Program-made: the position numbers and the translations under genes
Part shown: positions 18,908 through 26,933 of the stretch, one piece after another
How positions within the stretch are numbered: position 1 is the first letter of the stretch
How the letters are laid out: each line of letters begins with the position of its first letter
Notes under the pieces: generated by a model
Seen by the model: the letters and a program-made list of their open reading frames with translations, nothing else
Database searches by the model: none
What the model was told of the DNA's origin: nothing
Assembly (NCBI GenBank): GCA_965279065.1
Contig: OZ257134.1
Span: 2,728,001-2,792,000 of the forward strand
Direction of reading: 5' to 3'
DNA from: JAKAXS01 sp965279065
GTDB taxonomy: Bacteria > Pseudomonadota > Alphaproteobacteria > Rhizobiales > Hyphomicrobiaceae
Length of the DNA stretch: 64,000 nt

Positions 18908-19236
18908 TGACCGAATCGCCGGATCATTAGATGCGTATTGTCGAGCGAATTAAACTAGGCAGAGGTCCTACATGACCTGCGCCGAGTGCAGTCTCTCAAT
19001 CGTCGGTCGCGATTTCCAGCGGCAGACGGCCGTTGAGTGTCAAACAGCAGGCCTAGGACGCTGTCGCAGCAGCATCGTGACGGCGTGGGTTTGATCGCGT
19101 CGCGCTACGGCGTCGTCGCAACAATCAAGAGCGTGACGAAAGTCGTCACTATCGCCCCGTCTTCTGTCGAATTGCGCTGCACCGTTCAGGTCATCACAAT
19201 CGGTACCGACTGTGGTCCACCAGATGAAGGAGCGCG
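18908..19236. other. Spacer without a recognised gene
   Basis: About 330 bases between the chemoreceptor gene and a small hypothetical gene. No supported coding frame, repeat or RNA gene was seen. Confidence 0.45.
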
Positions 19237-19452
19237 ATGGACGATCCCTATCCAGTCGAACCGGGCCCGCATCTCTTCACTGGCATGATCCAAACGTGGG
19301 GTCCCGACTGGGGCTCGCTGACAACGGACAGCGGTGTCACAATCGTTTTTTTGACACGCGGTCTGGAGACGATTCCGCCGGGGACACGCATCAGCATGCT
19401 GGCCAAACGACTCCGTCAACACTTCTCAATCACGCGTATTGTGCAACGGTGA
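19237..19452 (+). CDS. Small hypothetical protein
   Basis: A 71-residue protein with a good ribosome-binding site (GAAGGAG, seven bases before ATG). The pattern GMIQTWGPDWGSLTTDSG faintly recalls the first strands of a cold-shock-like OB fold, but the RNA-binding aromatic motif is not clear. Function unknown. It is isolated. Confidence 0.5.
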   Translation: MDDPYPVEPGPHLFTGMIQTWGPDWGSLTTDSGVTIVFLTRGLETIPPGTRISMLAKRLRQHFSITRIVQR

Positions 19453-19995
19453 GCGGAGATAGCGATCGGCGAAGCAAACCCTCTCATGAAAATGTGGCCC
19501 TGTCGCTGGAACCACAGCAGGTGACCGAGACAATGACCGCAAAGGACGCTGTGTTCGAGCCTCGGCGGCATGAACGCGGTCGTCTGAAACCAAGTGATGT
19601 TCGGTAGGGACTGCCAGAGGCGCCTCGATGCTGTCATCACAGCAAGACATGGCAGACCATTGACAAGACTTCCGTGCAATTGAACGGCTCTCCGGCACGC
19701 AATAGCATCATTGCCGTGTCTAGGATGATATAGTCAATGTTGCTTGACGTACCACGCCGGCGCACGCGCCATGCCCTCGATGAGGCCGCCACGCTTTCGC
19801 AGATTCGCTACCAGGCCGCAGATAGCACCCCATGTGAAACATTGCAGGCCGGCTCGATTGGAAAGAGTTTTCTCAAACGTTCCTACGAGATGGGTGCCCC
19901 GCAGGAAGCTGTAGTGCGGGAACACAAAGTCGCTCCGGTGTTGGCGACCTCTCCATCATCTAGCCCGTCGTCACCACCTTCGGGATGGATCAGCA
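19453..19995. other. Long spacer without a recognised gene
   Basis: About 540 bases upstream of the TOPRIM gene. Several frames are open on both strands but none has a ribosome-binding site plus a recognisable sequence. Probably decayed mobile-element DNA and the promoter of the next gene. Confidence 0.4.
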
Positions 19996-21012
19996 ATGCG
20001 AAATGACTTTCGCGCGCTGGCCCGCCGCCTGTCGCAGCATGCCGAGGCCGTTTGCGTTCGTTACCTCTCCAACGGTTCAAAGAACGGACGCTATTGGCTG
20101 GTCGGTGACGTGCACAATACTTCGGGTCGCTCGCTCTATGTACGGCTCGTCGGCCCTGAATTCGGGGCCGGGGCCGCCGGACGGTGGACCGATGCAGCAA
20201 CCGGCCAACACGGCGACCTTGTCGACCTGATCAGGTTGAACCGAGGGGTTACATCCTTCGCGGTCTTGCGGGACGAGGTGCTGGCATTCTTGTCCGAGTC
20301 GCGTGCTATCGCGACAAACCCAGCCTCGTCAGTCTCGCGCAACCGGTCACGAGCCGCACGTGAATTGTTCGCGGAGTCCCAACCCCTTCCGGGAACCCTG
20401 GGCGAAACCTATCTGCGCAGCCGTGCCATCAGCTGCGCCTTGCCAATTCCCTCGCTGCGCTTTCATCCGAGGTGCTATTGCCACGACCGGGAAACATTGT
20501 CGCGTCAGACGCTGCCTGCCATCATTGCCGGGATTACGGCAGGCGATGGATCGCTGACCGGGGTCTTGCGACTTTACCTCGATACAGCCTCCGGCAACGC
20601 TCCGGTCTCAAATCTAAGTAGAGCGATGGGGAACGTGCTTGGCCATGCCATCCGGTTCGGCAACGCCGGGGACGTGCTCGCGGTCGGAAAAGGCATCGAG
20701 ACCATGTTGGCGCTACAGACTCTGGCTCCGCAGCTGCCCATGAATGCCGCCATGTCCGCTAGTCATCTGGCCGCCCTCATCTGGCCCGCCAACGTGAAGC
20801 GGCTTTACATCGCCATGGACAATGACGCGGCTGGGAGCAGGGCAACGGAAAAGCTCGCCCGCCGCGCCCTGGGAATGGACGTCGAGGTCCACCTCCTCAA
20901 GCCAGCGTGCGAGGACTGGAACACCGACCTGATGACGCTGGGGCTCGCTGGCGCGTGTGCAGGGCTGGCCTCGCAGCTGACTCCAGCTGATCATGTCCTT
21001 CTTGGCGGATAG
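19996..21012 (+). CDS. TOPRIM primase-like protein of a mobile element
   Basis: A 338-residue protein of the DUF7146/Toprim_3 kind, found on rhizobial plasmids and integrative elements. The N-terminal part (YWLVGDVHN, RWTDAATGQHGDLVDLI) and the C-terminal TOPRIM with VGKGIET and IAMDNDAAG (the DxD) are visible. It resembles DNA primases but lacks an obvious zinc finger; a role in element replication is inferred from family. No replication or conjugation genes accompany it, so it is probably left from a larger element. Confidence 0.8.
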   Translation: MRNDFRALARRLSQHAEAVCVRYLSNGSKNGRYWLVGDVHNTSGRSLYVRLVGPEFGAGAAGRWTDAATGQHGDLVDLIRLNRGVTSFAVLRDEVLAFLSESRAIATNPASSVSRNRSRAARELFAESQPLPGTLGETYLRSRAISCALPIPSLRFHPRCYCHDRETLSRQTLPAIIAGITAGDGSLTGVLRLYLDTASGNAPVSNLSRAMGNVLGHAIRFGNAGDVLAVGKGIETMLALQTLAPQLPMNAAMSASHLAALIWPANVKRLYIAMDNDAAGSRATEKLARRALGMDVEVHLLKPACEDWNTDLMTLGLAGACAGLASQLTPADHVLLGG

Positions 21013-21088
21013 GAAAGGTCTCTTGCTAATGCCCTTAGGGTGCGCTTGAGCCCAGCTAGACCCGCGTAACGATCGCTGCATGGATGTC

Positions 21089-21213
21089 TCAGAACTTGGA
21101 AGCAGTCTCGCGCGACTTCGTTCGCGCATCGAAGGCGGCGAACAGGGTGCTCGTGTAGTGGCGCTTGTGGTCGTGGGTCATGGTCCAGAGCGGGTAGGGC
21201 TTTTTCGGTTGGT
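21089..21213 (-). pseudogene. IS630-family transposase remnant
   Basis: Reading the minus strand gives WTMTHDHKRHYTSTLFAAFDAR and then a stop. The MTHD-KRH-TTTLFAA string is typical of the core of IS630-type transposases. Only about 40 codons remain, without the rest of the DDE domain or end repeats. It abuts the AbiE promoter region. Confidence 0.55.
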
Positions 21214-21274
21214 TTTCGGGAGGACTTGTGTTACATAATGTCGGTATTTACACGCAATCCCCGACGCTTTGAAC

Positions 21275-21895
21275 ATGCCCGAAACAGTTCGACAAAGAGA
21301 GCGCGCCCTTCATCTTCTGGATCGGCACCGCATCATGCGGCTCTCGGATCTGAAGGCCGAGGGCATTCATGCGCCGACCGTCTCCCGGCTCGTCAAAGAG
21401 GGCGCAATCGTCCGCACCTCTCGCGGTCTCTATGAACTCGCTGATGCAGAAGTGGAGATCGCCCACAGCCTCGCCGAAATGGCCAAGCGCGTGCCCAAGG
21501 GCGTGATCTGCCTGATCTCGGCGCTTCAATACCACGAGATTACGCTCCAAGCGCCACGCAGCATATGGGTTGCGATTGGCGAGAAAGACCGGAAGCCGAA
21601 GGTGACGCACGTCGCCGTCAAATTCGTGCGCTTCGGACCAACAGCTCTCACGACAGGCGTACAAACATACAATATCGACACTGTGCCCGTCAGGATCTTC
21701 AACCCTGCCAAAACGGTTGTGGACTGCTTCCGCTATCGCACGAGCGTCGGTCTCGATGTCGCCCTCGAAGCGTTACGCCTAGCGCTGCGGTCCGGCAAAG
21801 CGTCTGCGAGCCAGATTGCCGATTATGCGCGGGCGCTACGCATCTGGACCGTCATACGCCCTTACCTCGAAAGCGTAGCAGCCGATGACACGTGA
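21275..21895 (+). CDS. abiEi: AbiEi-type antitoxin, winged-helix regulator
   Basis: Antitoxin of a type IV toxin-antitoxin abortive-infection pair. The 206-residue protein has an N-terminal winged helix (MRLSDLKAEGIHAPTVSRLVK) and the AbiEi domain (CLISALQYHEIT, VPVRIFNPAKTVVDCFRYR). In the family it represses its own promoter and counters AbiEii without binding it stably. A TTG at 21,269 could also start translation; ATG at 21,275 is used here. A nine-base palindrome ACATAATGT (21,233-21,241) upstream may be part of the operator or -10 region. It overlaps the toxin gene by 11 bases. Confidence 0.9.
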   Translation: MPETVRQRERALHLLDRHRIMRLSDLKAEGIHAPTVSRLVKEGAIVRTSRGLYELADAEVEIAHSLAEMAKRVPKGVICLISALQYHEITLQAPRSIWVAIGEKDRKPKVTHVAVKFVRFGPTALTTGVQTYNIDTVPVRIFNPAKTVVDCFRYRTSVGLDVALEALRLALRSGKASASQIADYARALRIWTVIRPYLESVAADDT

Positions 21896-22808
21896 GCCTG
21901 TCGATCTTAAGGCATCGGTCACTGCCCGCCTGCGAAACATCGCTAGCGAGAAAAAGTCTGACTTCCAACTGGTGCTGCGTCGCTACGCGATCGAGCGTCT
22001 GCTCTATCGCCTGAGTGTTTCAGAACACCGCGAGCGCTTCGTGTTGAAGGGGGCCATGCTGTTCACGGCATGGGTCAAGGACCCATTTCGGGCGACCAAG
22101 GACCTCGATCTTCTGGGGCGAGACAAAAAGGATGTTCAGGCGATCACCGAAACATTCAAAGCCGTATGCCAGCAAAAGGTAAAGGATGACGGTCTGACCT
22201 TCGATCCAGATACGCTCCGGATAGAAAACATCCATGGTCAGCAAGAAGAAGGCGGCCTGCGCGTCAAGACGACGGCGCTATTGGCAAAGATTCAGATACC
22301 GGTGCAAATCGACATCGGCTTCGGCGACGCGATCACACCGGACGCAGTGGAGATTGAATTTCCACCTTTGCTCGACGCGGCCGCGCCGATGCTCAAAGCC
22401 TATCCAAAAGAAACGGTTGTCGCCGAGAAATTCCAGGCGATCGTGGCCTTGGGGCACGCCAACAGCCGAATGAAGGATTTCTACGACCTGGTCGCGCTCT
22501 CACGTCTGTTTGCCTTTGACGGAAAGGAACTCAGTGCTGCCCTCGCCGCGACATTCAACCAGCGCGGCACGGAGCTGCCAGCAGATCGGCCCATCGGCCT
22601 GAGCACAGCCTTCGCTTCCGACAAAGGGAAGATTGCGCAGTGGTCCGCCTTTACACAGCGCGAGCCGCTAGGTCTCGCTGTCGGCGAACTCGCCGCGACG
22701 ATTGAGGAAATCGCTTCCTTCATTATGCCCGCGGCCAACGCGGCGCACACAAACTTAGAGCTGAAGCAGGTTTGGAGTCCTGGCGGACCATGGAAGCCCA
22801 AAGCATAA
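21885..22808 (+). CDS. abiEii: AbiEii-type nucleotidyltransferase toxin
   Basis: Toxin partner, 307 residues, of the DNA polymerase beta-like nucleotidyltransferase superfamily. Visible motifs are FVLKGAMLF (residues 52-60), TKDLDLL with the metal-binding Asp73 and Asp75, and the later KETVVAEKFQAIV and MKDFYDL that belong to the AbiEii family. Homologues transfer nucleotides to tRNA or other targets and halt growth during phage infection. Motifs are intact, so it is probably active. Overlap with the antitoxin gene implies coupled translation. Confidence 0.9.
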   Translation: MTREPVDLKASVTARLRNIASEKKSDFQLVLRRYAIERLLYRLSVSEHRERFVLKGAMLFTAWVKDPFRATKDLDLLGRDKKDVQAITETFKAVCQQKVKDDGLTFDPDTLRIENIHGQQEEGGLRVKTTALLAKIQIPVQIDIGFGDAITPDAVEIEFPPLLDAAAPMLKAYPKETVVAEKFQAIVALGHANSRMKDFYDLVALSRLFAFDGKELSAALAATFNQRGTELPADRPIGLSTAFASDKGKIAQWSAFTQREPLGLAVGELAATIEEIASFIMPAANAAHTNLELKQVWSPGGPWKPKA

Positions 22809-22907
22809 TAGACGCTTTTTGATGCGCCACTACGCTCCGCCAACAATTCAGAAACAATCGGGTCGAAATTCTGTGAGACGGTCGCGATAGAAATTCGGAG
22901 ACCGACG

Positions 22908-23699
22908 ATGAACGCGATGCCACAAGCCGCCGTGCTGCTGAACGAGTCTGCCGGCGTGGCGACAATCACCCTGAATCGGCCGAAGCAATTGAATGCGCTT
23001 TCCGAGGCGACCATTCTCGAACTTCAGAGGATTTTGAATGGCCTCGCCGTGAGCGCAGACCTTCGATGTGTCGTTCTCGCGGGCAATGGCAAGGCATTCA
23101 GCGCAGGTCACGATCTGCAGGAGATGCGGGACAATCGACACGCGAAGAAATACTTCCTGGGCCTCTTCGCTGATTGCTCCCGCGTTATGCAATGCATCGC
23201 GGACCTTCCCGTGCCCGTGATCGCTCGCGTACACGGCATTGCGACGGCCGCTGGATGCCAGCTCTGTGCAGCGTGCGATATCGTGATCGCCTCGGCGTCT
23301 GCCAGGTTTGCCGTGTCCGGTATAAATCAGGGCCTCTTCTGTTCGACACCGGCAGTACCCCTATCCCGCGCTATTCATCCAAAACAAGCGTTCGAAATGC
23401 TTGTGACGGGACGATTTGTTGCGGCCCAAGAAGCGCTGCAGCTCGGTTTGGTGTCGCGTGTCGTCCCCGATGACGAACTCGATGACGCCGTCGCCGAGCT
23501 CACGCGCGAAATCACGTCAAAAAGTGCCGCGGCCATCAGGCTCGGCAAAGTCATGTTCTCAAAACAGCGGGCAATGAGCATCCCCGAAGCCTACGCCTTT
23601 GCCGGCGAAGTGCAGGCGCAAAACATGATGCTGGAAGATGCAGGCGAAGGGCTCAACGCTTTCATCGAAAAGCGGCAACCAGTTTGGAAACACAGGTAG
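22908..23699 (+). CDS. Crotonase-family enoyl-CoA hydratase-like protein
   Basis: A 263-residue crotonase-fold protein. The CoA-binding NRPKQLNALS and the oxyanion-hole segment FSAGHDLQEM are clear. In hydratases two glutamates are catalytic. Here the first position reads AAGCQL instead of GGxEL, and the second site reads SGINQG instead of PEI-G. Both acids therefore seem absent, as in ECHDC3-like proteins, and true hydratase activity is doubtful. It lies between defence genes and the catabolic island and might serve the latter. Start supported by family alignment; MNAMPQ has an alternative internal Met. Confidence 0.85.
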   Translation: MNAMPQAAVLLNESAGVATITLNRPKQLNALSEATILELQRILNGLAVSADLRCVVLAGNGKAFSAGHDLQEMRDNRHAKKYFLGLFADCSRVMQCIADLPVPVIARVHGIATAAGCQLCAACDIVIASASARFAVSGINQGLFCSTPAVPLSRAIHPKQAFEMLVTGRFVAAQEALQLGLVSRVVPDDELDDAVAELTREITSKSAAAIRLGKVMFSKQRAMSIPEAYAFAGEVQAQNMMLEDAGEGLNAFIEKRQPVWKHR

Positions 23700-23879
23700 C
23701 ATGCGTCTCGCGCCTCGGGACCAATACCGAGCGCCGGAAACTGCGGAATATCTTTGATGCCTCGGACTTGCGGATGCGCGTTGATCTTGTCGACAGGCAT
23801 TAGCTTAAAGACGACTTCAGATGTATGATTGAGGGATCAGCACCCGGACAACGTCTCGGCGTAGGGCCGGTAACTGTCG

Positions 23880-24683
23880 TTAGGCGAGCGCCGCCACCTG
23901 CTCCAACAGTTGTTCCGCCTGATGGCGAAGGTCGTCCTGCGCCCCGATCAGTATGGCACGCGTGACCCGCGACCCTAGCCAGTGATTTGCCTCGGCCTGC
24001 ACCTCGTCGAGAACAGGCTTGGTGATGCGGTCGAGATGGGCCAGGCGAGCGCGGTCTTTGAACCCCGTGACCTCGGCGTACGGCAACCGGTCGCGAAACT
24101 GCACGAGCGGCACCTCCAGCGCAAAGGCGGCATCCGTGATTCGCTTGCGGTAAGTCTCGTCCTGTCGCCAGTCCTCTTCATTGCAGATCAGGAGCAAAGC
24201 CTGCGCCGCCTCCAGAGCTGCGGCAATGGCATCCGAAGAGAATTGCAACGCTTCGGCTGCGGCCGGATGGGCTGCTGCAGCCGGCGTTTTACGAACGGAA
24301 GGATGCGGACCTCTGGTGACCAAATCTTCGACTGCATCGATGATCTTTTTGAAGTCATGCACAGGCACGCCATGGATGCGGCCGAACGGCATCGGGATGT
24401 CGTCGGTTGGGAAGCCGTCGTCCAAGGTGTTAATCAGCTTGCCCGAGCGGTGAGCCTTCTCTGCCTCCGCCTGGACGAAGTCTTTTTCAAACGATCGCGT
24501 TGACCAGATTACGATAACGGCTGAGGCAGTCTTCAATGCATCGGCGATAGACGTGTTCCACTGCTGGTGCGGTCGCAGGCTGTCGTCCCACCAGACACCA
24601 TACCCCCAAAGTTCAAGCGATTTGGCCAAGGTCTGAGCAAGGGAGCGATCGTCTCGGGCGTAACTTATGAAAACGTCGGCCAT
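23880..24683 (-). CDS. TIR-domain protein
   Basis: A 267-residue protein with an N-terminal TIR domain: VFISYARDDRSLAQTLAKSL, WGYGVWWD, and the conserved Glu in FVQAEAEKA (about residue 73) needed for NAD cleavage in active TIR enzymes. The C-terminal half is helical and unassigned. Bacterial TIR proteins often act as NADases in phage defence or as signalling modules. No partner (Thoeris sensor, Pycsar cyclase, Argonaute) is adjacent. Function as defence effector is inference. Confidence 0.85.
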   Translation of the reverse strand: MADVFISYARDDRSLAQTLAKSLELWGYGVWWDDSLRPHQQWNTSIADALKTASAVIVIWSTRSFEKDFVQAEAEKAHRSGKLINTLDDGFPTDDIPMPFGRIHGVPVHDFKKIIDAVEDLVTRGPHPSVRKTPAAAAHPAAAEALQFSSDAIAAALEAAQALLLICNEEDWRQDETYRKRITDAAFALEVPLVQFRDRLPYAEVTGFKDRARLAHLDRITKPVLDEVQAEANHWLGSRVTRAILIGAQDDLRHQAEQLLEQVAALA

Positions 24684-25305
24684 GTGGGCTTTCCGTTACG
24701 GAGGGATCGACTCTCCACACCACAATTCATGGCGAGGCGACTGCGTGATCGCGGCCAACACAGCAGGCAAGCGTGTTGCCTGCGCTCCGGCTTATGTCGA
24801 AAGCCGACTGTGATCATGTGCGAGACCTCCTGGCCTTCGCAATTTAGGGTATCCTTAGATAGCAGATTCGATGGAATGACGGGCGAGCACGGTGACACCG
24901 TGTTTGCGACAGGCGAGGGAATACCACGGTTGTCGCTGATGCCGTCGGAAAGAGGGAAGGTGGCAACAGTCGCTTTAGCCAGCACCCTCGGCGTCGGTGA
25001 CGGCTGAGCGCAGTGTGATGTTCAGCGCGCAGGCATACTCGCTTCTGCTTCGCTCCAGCGGTTTTCTTGCATGACGCGATTTGCGACTTTGCAACGTAGC
25101 AACTTGGGAGTTCGAGCAAGATTTGCTCGTCATGGCTTAGGCTGCCGACGTTAGGAATTGGCGGCCGACTTCATCTATAATGTGGGAGGCGGCGTGGGCC
25201 TTGAATACAATTGGAAAAAGTTGCGAGACGATTGTGAAAGAGTCTGCAGTTACTGCTTGCGTCGCAGCACCCGTCGCGCTGCTTTGCGATGCATAAAGAG
25301 GCACG
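24684..25305. other. Long spacer without a supported gene
   Basis: About 620 bases. A 43-codon ATG frame at 24,876-25,007 and other open frames were examined, but none has family resemblance or a good ribosome-binding site. The stretch upstream of 25,306 probably contains the promoter of the LuxR-type gene. Confidence 0.4.
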
Positions 25306-25698
25306 ATGAAAAAGAAAACCACCACCGTTCCACGCCGAAGGTGGAGGGATCGGCCGGCACACCTCCTTCCAAGCCTGTTAGGAGTAGGGCTCGACAATGG
25401 ACCACCCATCTCGCCGATCGAAAAACTGCTGACGCCCAGAGAGCGACGCGTCCTCGATCTCCTCATCGATGGTCGATCGAACAAGTGCATGGCGGCAGAC
25501 CTGAAGATTACAGAGTCGACCGTCAAAGCCCACGTCACCAAGATCATGAAGTCGTTCTGCTGTGAAAATCGGACACAAGCAGCCGTGCTGGGGTTTTGCA
25601 TGAAATTCGGGCTTCACAACGAGTTGCGGTACCTCAGCGGCAAAATCTTACTTGAGGGCCAAACGCAGCAGCCGCTAGATGCTCTGCAACAGATGTAG
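25306..25698 (+). CDS. LuxR/GerE-type DNA-binding regulator without receiver
   Basis: A 130-residue protein that is mostly a GerE/LuxR helix-turn-helix (LTPRERRVLDLLIDGRSNKCMAADLKITESTVKAHVTKI, about residues 42-81). It has no receiver or autoinducer domain; the first 40 residues are basic and Pro-rich. GAGG lies five bases before the ATG. It converges with the AraC-type gene 18 bases away and is next to the catabolic island, so it may regulate it. Confidence 0.75.
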   Translation: MKKKTTTVPRRRWRDRPAHLLPSLLGVGLDNGPPISPIEKLLTPRERRVLDLLIDGRSNKCMAADLKITESTVKAHVTKIMKSFCCENRTQAAVLGFCMKFGLHNELRYLSGKILLEGQTQQPLDALQQM

Positions 25699-25716
25699 GT
25701 TCTGGAGCCTCAAAAA

Positions 25717-26778
25717 TCAGCGCCGAGCCGATATCTGTCTGTACTTTTTTGGTCCTTCTTGCGTCCAGTTGTGAAAAGCGCGGTAGAAGGCGGTGGTGTC
25801 CGAATACCCTAGGTCGCTGGCAATCTTCTCAATGGGTTCGTCCGAGCGTTCCAACTTTGCGAACGCTCGACTGCGCCTGACCGTGTCTTTAATCGCGCGC
25901 AGGCTGGCGCCCTCCAGCGTCAAGCGGCGTTGCAGCGTACGGGTTGAGAGGTTCAGCTTGGAGGCGATGTCTGCCAGCGCAACCGTCTCCGGCAGTGCCG
26001 CAGCGACGATCTCGCGAACCTGACGGACGACCTCGTGATCCCGCCGATAAAGCACTGAGATGCGACCAGGGGCACCGTCGAGAAACGCAACAAGATCCTT
26101 CTCTTCCCGACGAACCGGCGCATCAAGCCATCCCGGCTCAAACGATGCAATGAGCGACGCCGCATCGAAGGTCGAGTGAGCCGTGTAGAGCACAGCATAT
26201 TCGCAAGCATGTGGTGGACGGGGGTAGGGAAACAAGACGCTATCAAGTGAAATGTTGCGATCCACCAACCAACACATAAGCGCGTGGATCAACCGCAAGA
26301 GCCACTCGAATGCAAAGATGCGGCGAGGATCGGCGCAGTGCTGCCAAACCGGCGCAGCCTCGCGGATTTCGATCGACGCTGCAAACTTCGTGCGGGTCAC
26401 CGTCAGTTGCATCTCCGGAAGCCCGAGCCGCAGAAAGCGGCTGATGCGTTGCAACGCTTCATGCAAATCCGCACTGCTCACCACACTGCGCGTCAGGAAC
26501 TCGAATGTGCCTGAACGCAGCGGCGCGGAAAACATTCCAAACGCTTCATCGTCGAGCGCCAACGCTAGTTGATTATACATATTGGCGTAGTTCCTGGGCG
26601 ATATCCGGATATCGGTCCGTTGTAGTAACTCGCTGCACAGCCCCACGCCGGCCAGTAGTTCGTCGGCGTTAAAGCCCCGCGCCAATGACCCGGACAGCAG
26701 TCCGGTAACAAAGCCCATCGCGACCTCAGATCTGCGAGAGCGAGCTTTTCGCTTTGATTGTAAAGGCAACGTCGGCAT
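25717..26778 (-). CDS. AraC-family transcriptional regulator
   Basis: A 353-residue regulator with the N-terminal arabinose-binding-like domain of the OruR/ArgR type and a C-terminal double helix-turn-helix (VALADIASKLNLSTRTLQRRL and IEKIASDLGYSDTTAFYRAF). It is divergent from icmF, the usual place for an activator of that operon. An internal ATG at 26,718 with GAGG five bases upstream may be the actual start, giving 333 residues. The effector is unknown; an acyl-CoA or fatty acid is a guess from the neighbouring genes. Confidence 0.87.
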   Translation of the reverse strand: MPTLPLQSKRKARSRRSEVAMGFVTGLLSGSLARGFNADELLAGVGLCSELLQRTDIRISPRNYANMYNQLALALDDEAFGMFSAPLRSGTFEFLTRSVVSSADLHEALQRISRFLRLGLPEMQLTVTRTKFAASIEIREAAPVWQHCADPRRIFAFEWLLRLIHALMCWLVDRNISLDSVLFPYPRPPHACEYAVLYTAHSTFDAASLIASFEPGWLDAPVRREEKDLVAFLDGAPGRISVLYRRDHEVVRQVREIVAAALPETVALADIASKLNLSTRTLQRRLTLEGASLRAIKDTVRRSRAFAKLERSDEPIEKIASDLGYSDTTAFYRAFHNWTQEGPKKYRQISARR

Positions 26779-26894
26779 GGGCGGTCAAAATGTCCGGACA
26801 GTTCCAAATTTGGCGCAATATACAATGTGACCGTCATGCTGCGCAATGGTCGGCAGTGAGGCCCGTGGGTACGCTTGCGATCGCGATGGGAAAT

Positions 26895-26913
26895 CCTTGC
26901 AACATAAGCAAGG
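26895..26913. promoter_or_regulatory. Dyad in the icmF leader
   Basis: CCTTGC and GCAAGG flank a seven-base AT-rich centre, ending 20 bases before the icmF start codon and between it and the divergent AraC-type gene. It may be an operator or a leader hairpin affecting translation. Six-base arms are weak evidence. Confidence 0.3.
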
Positions 26914-26933
26914 AACGTAGGTGTACCAATTCG

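Noticed and set aside
24876..25007. 43-codon frame MTGEHGDTVFATG as a small gene.
   Set aside because: Weak ribosome-binding site, no recognisable features, and it lies in a region of general decay.
26754..26933. In-frame extension of icmF upstream.
   Set aside because: The 60 extra residues do not resemble IcmF and the frame runs into the divergent AraC-type gene.
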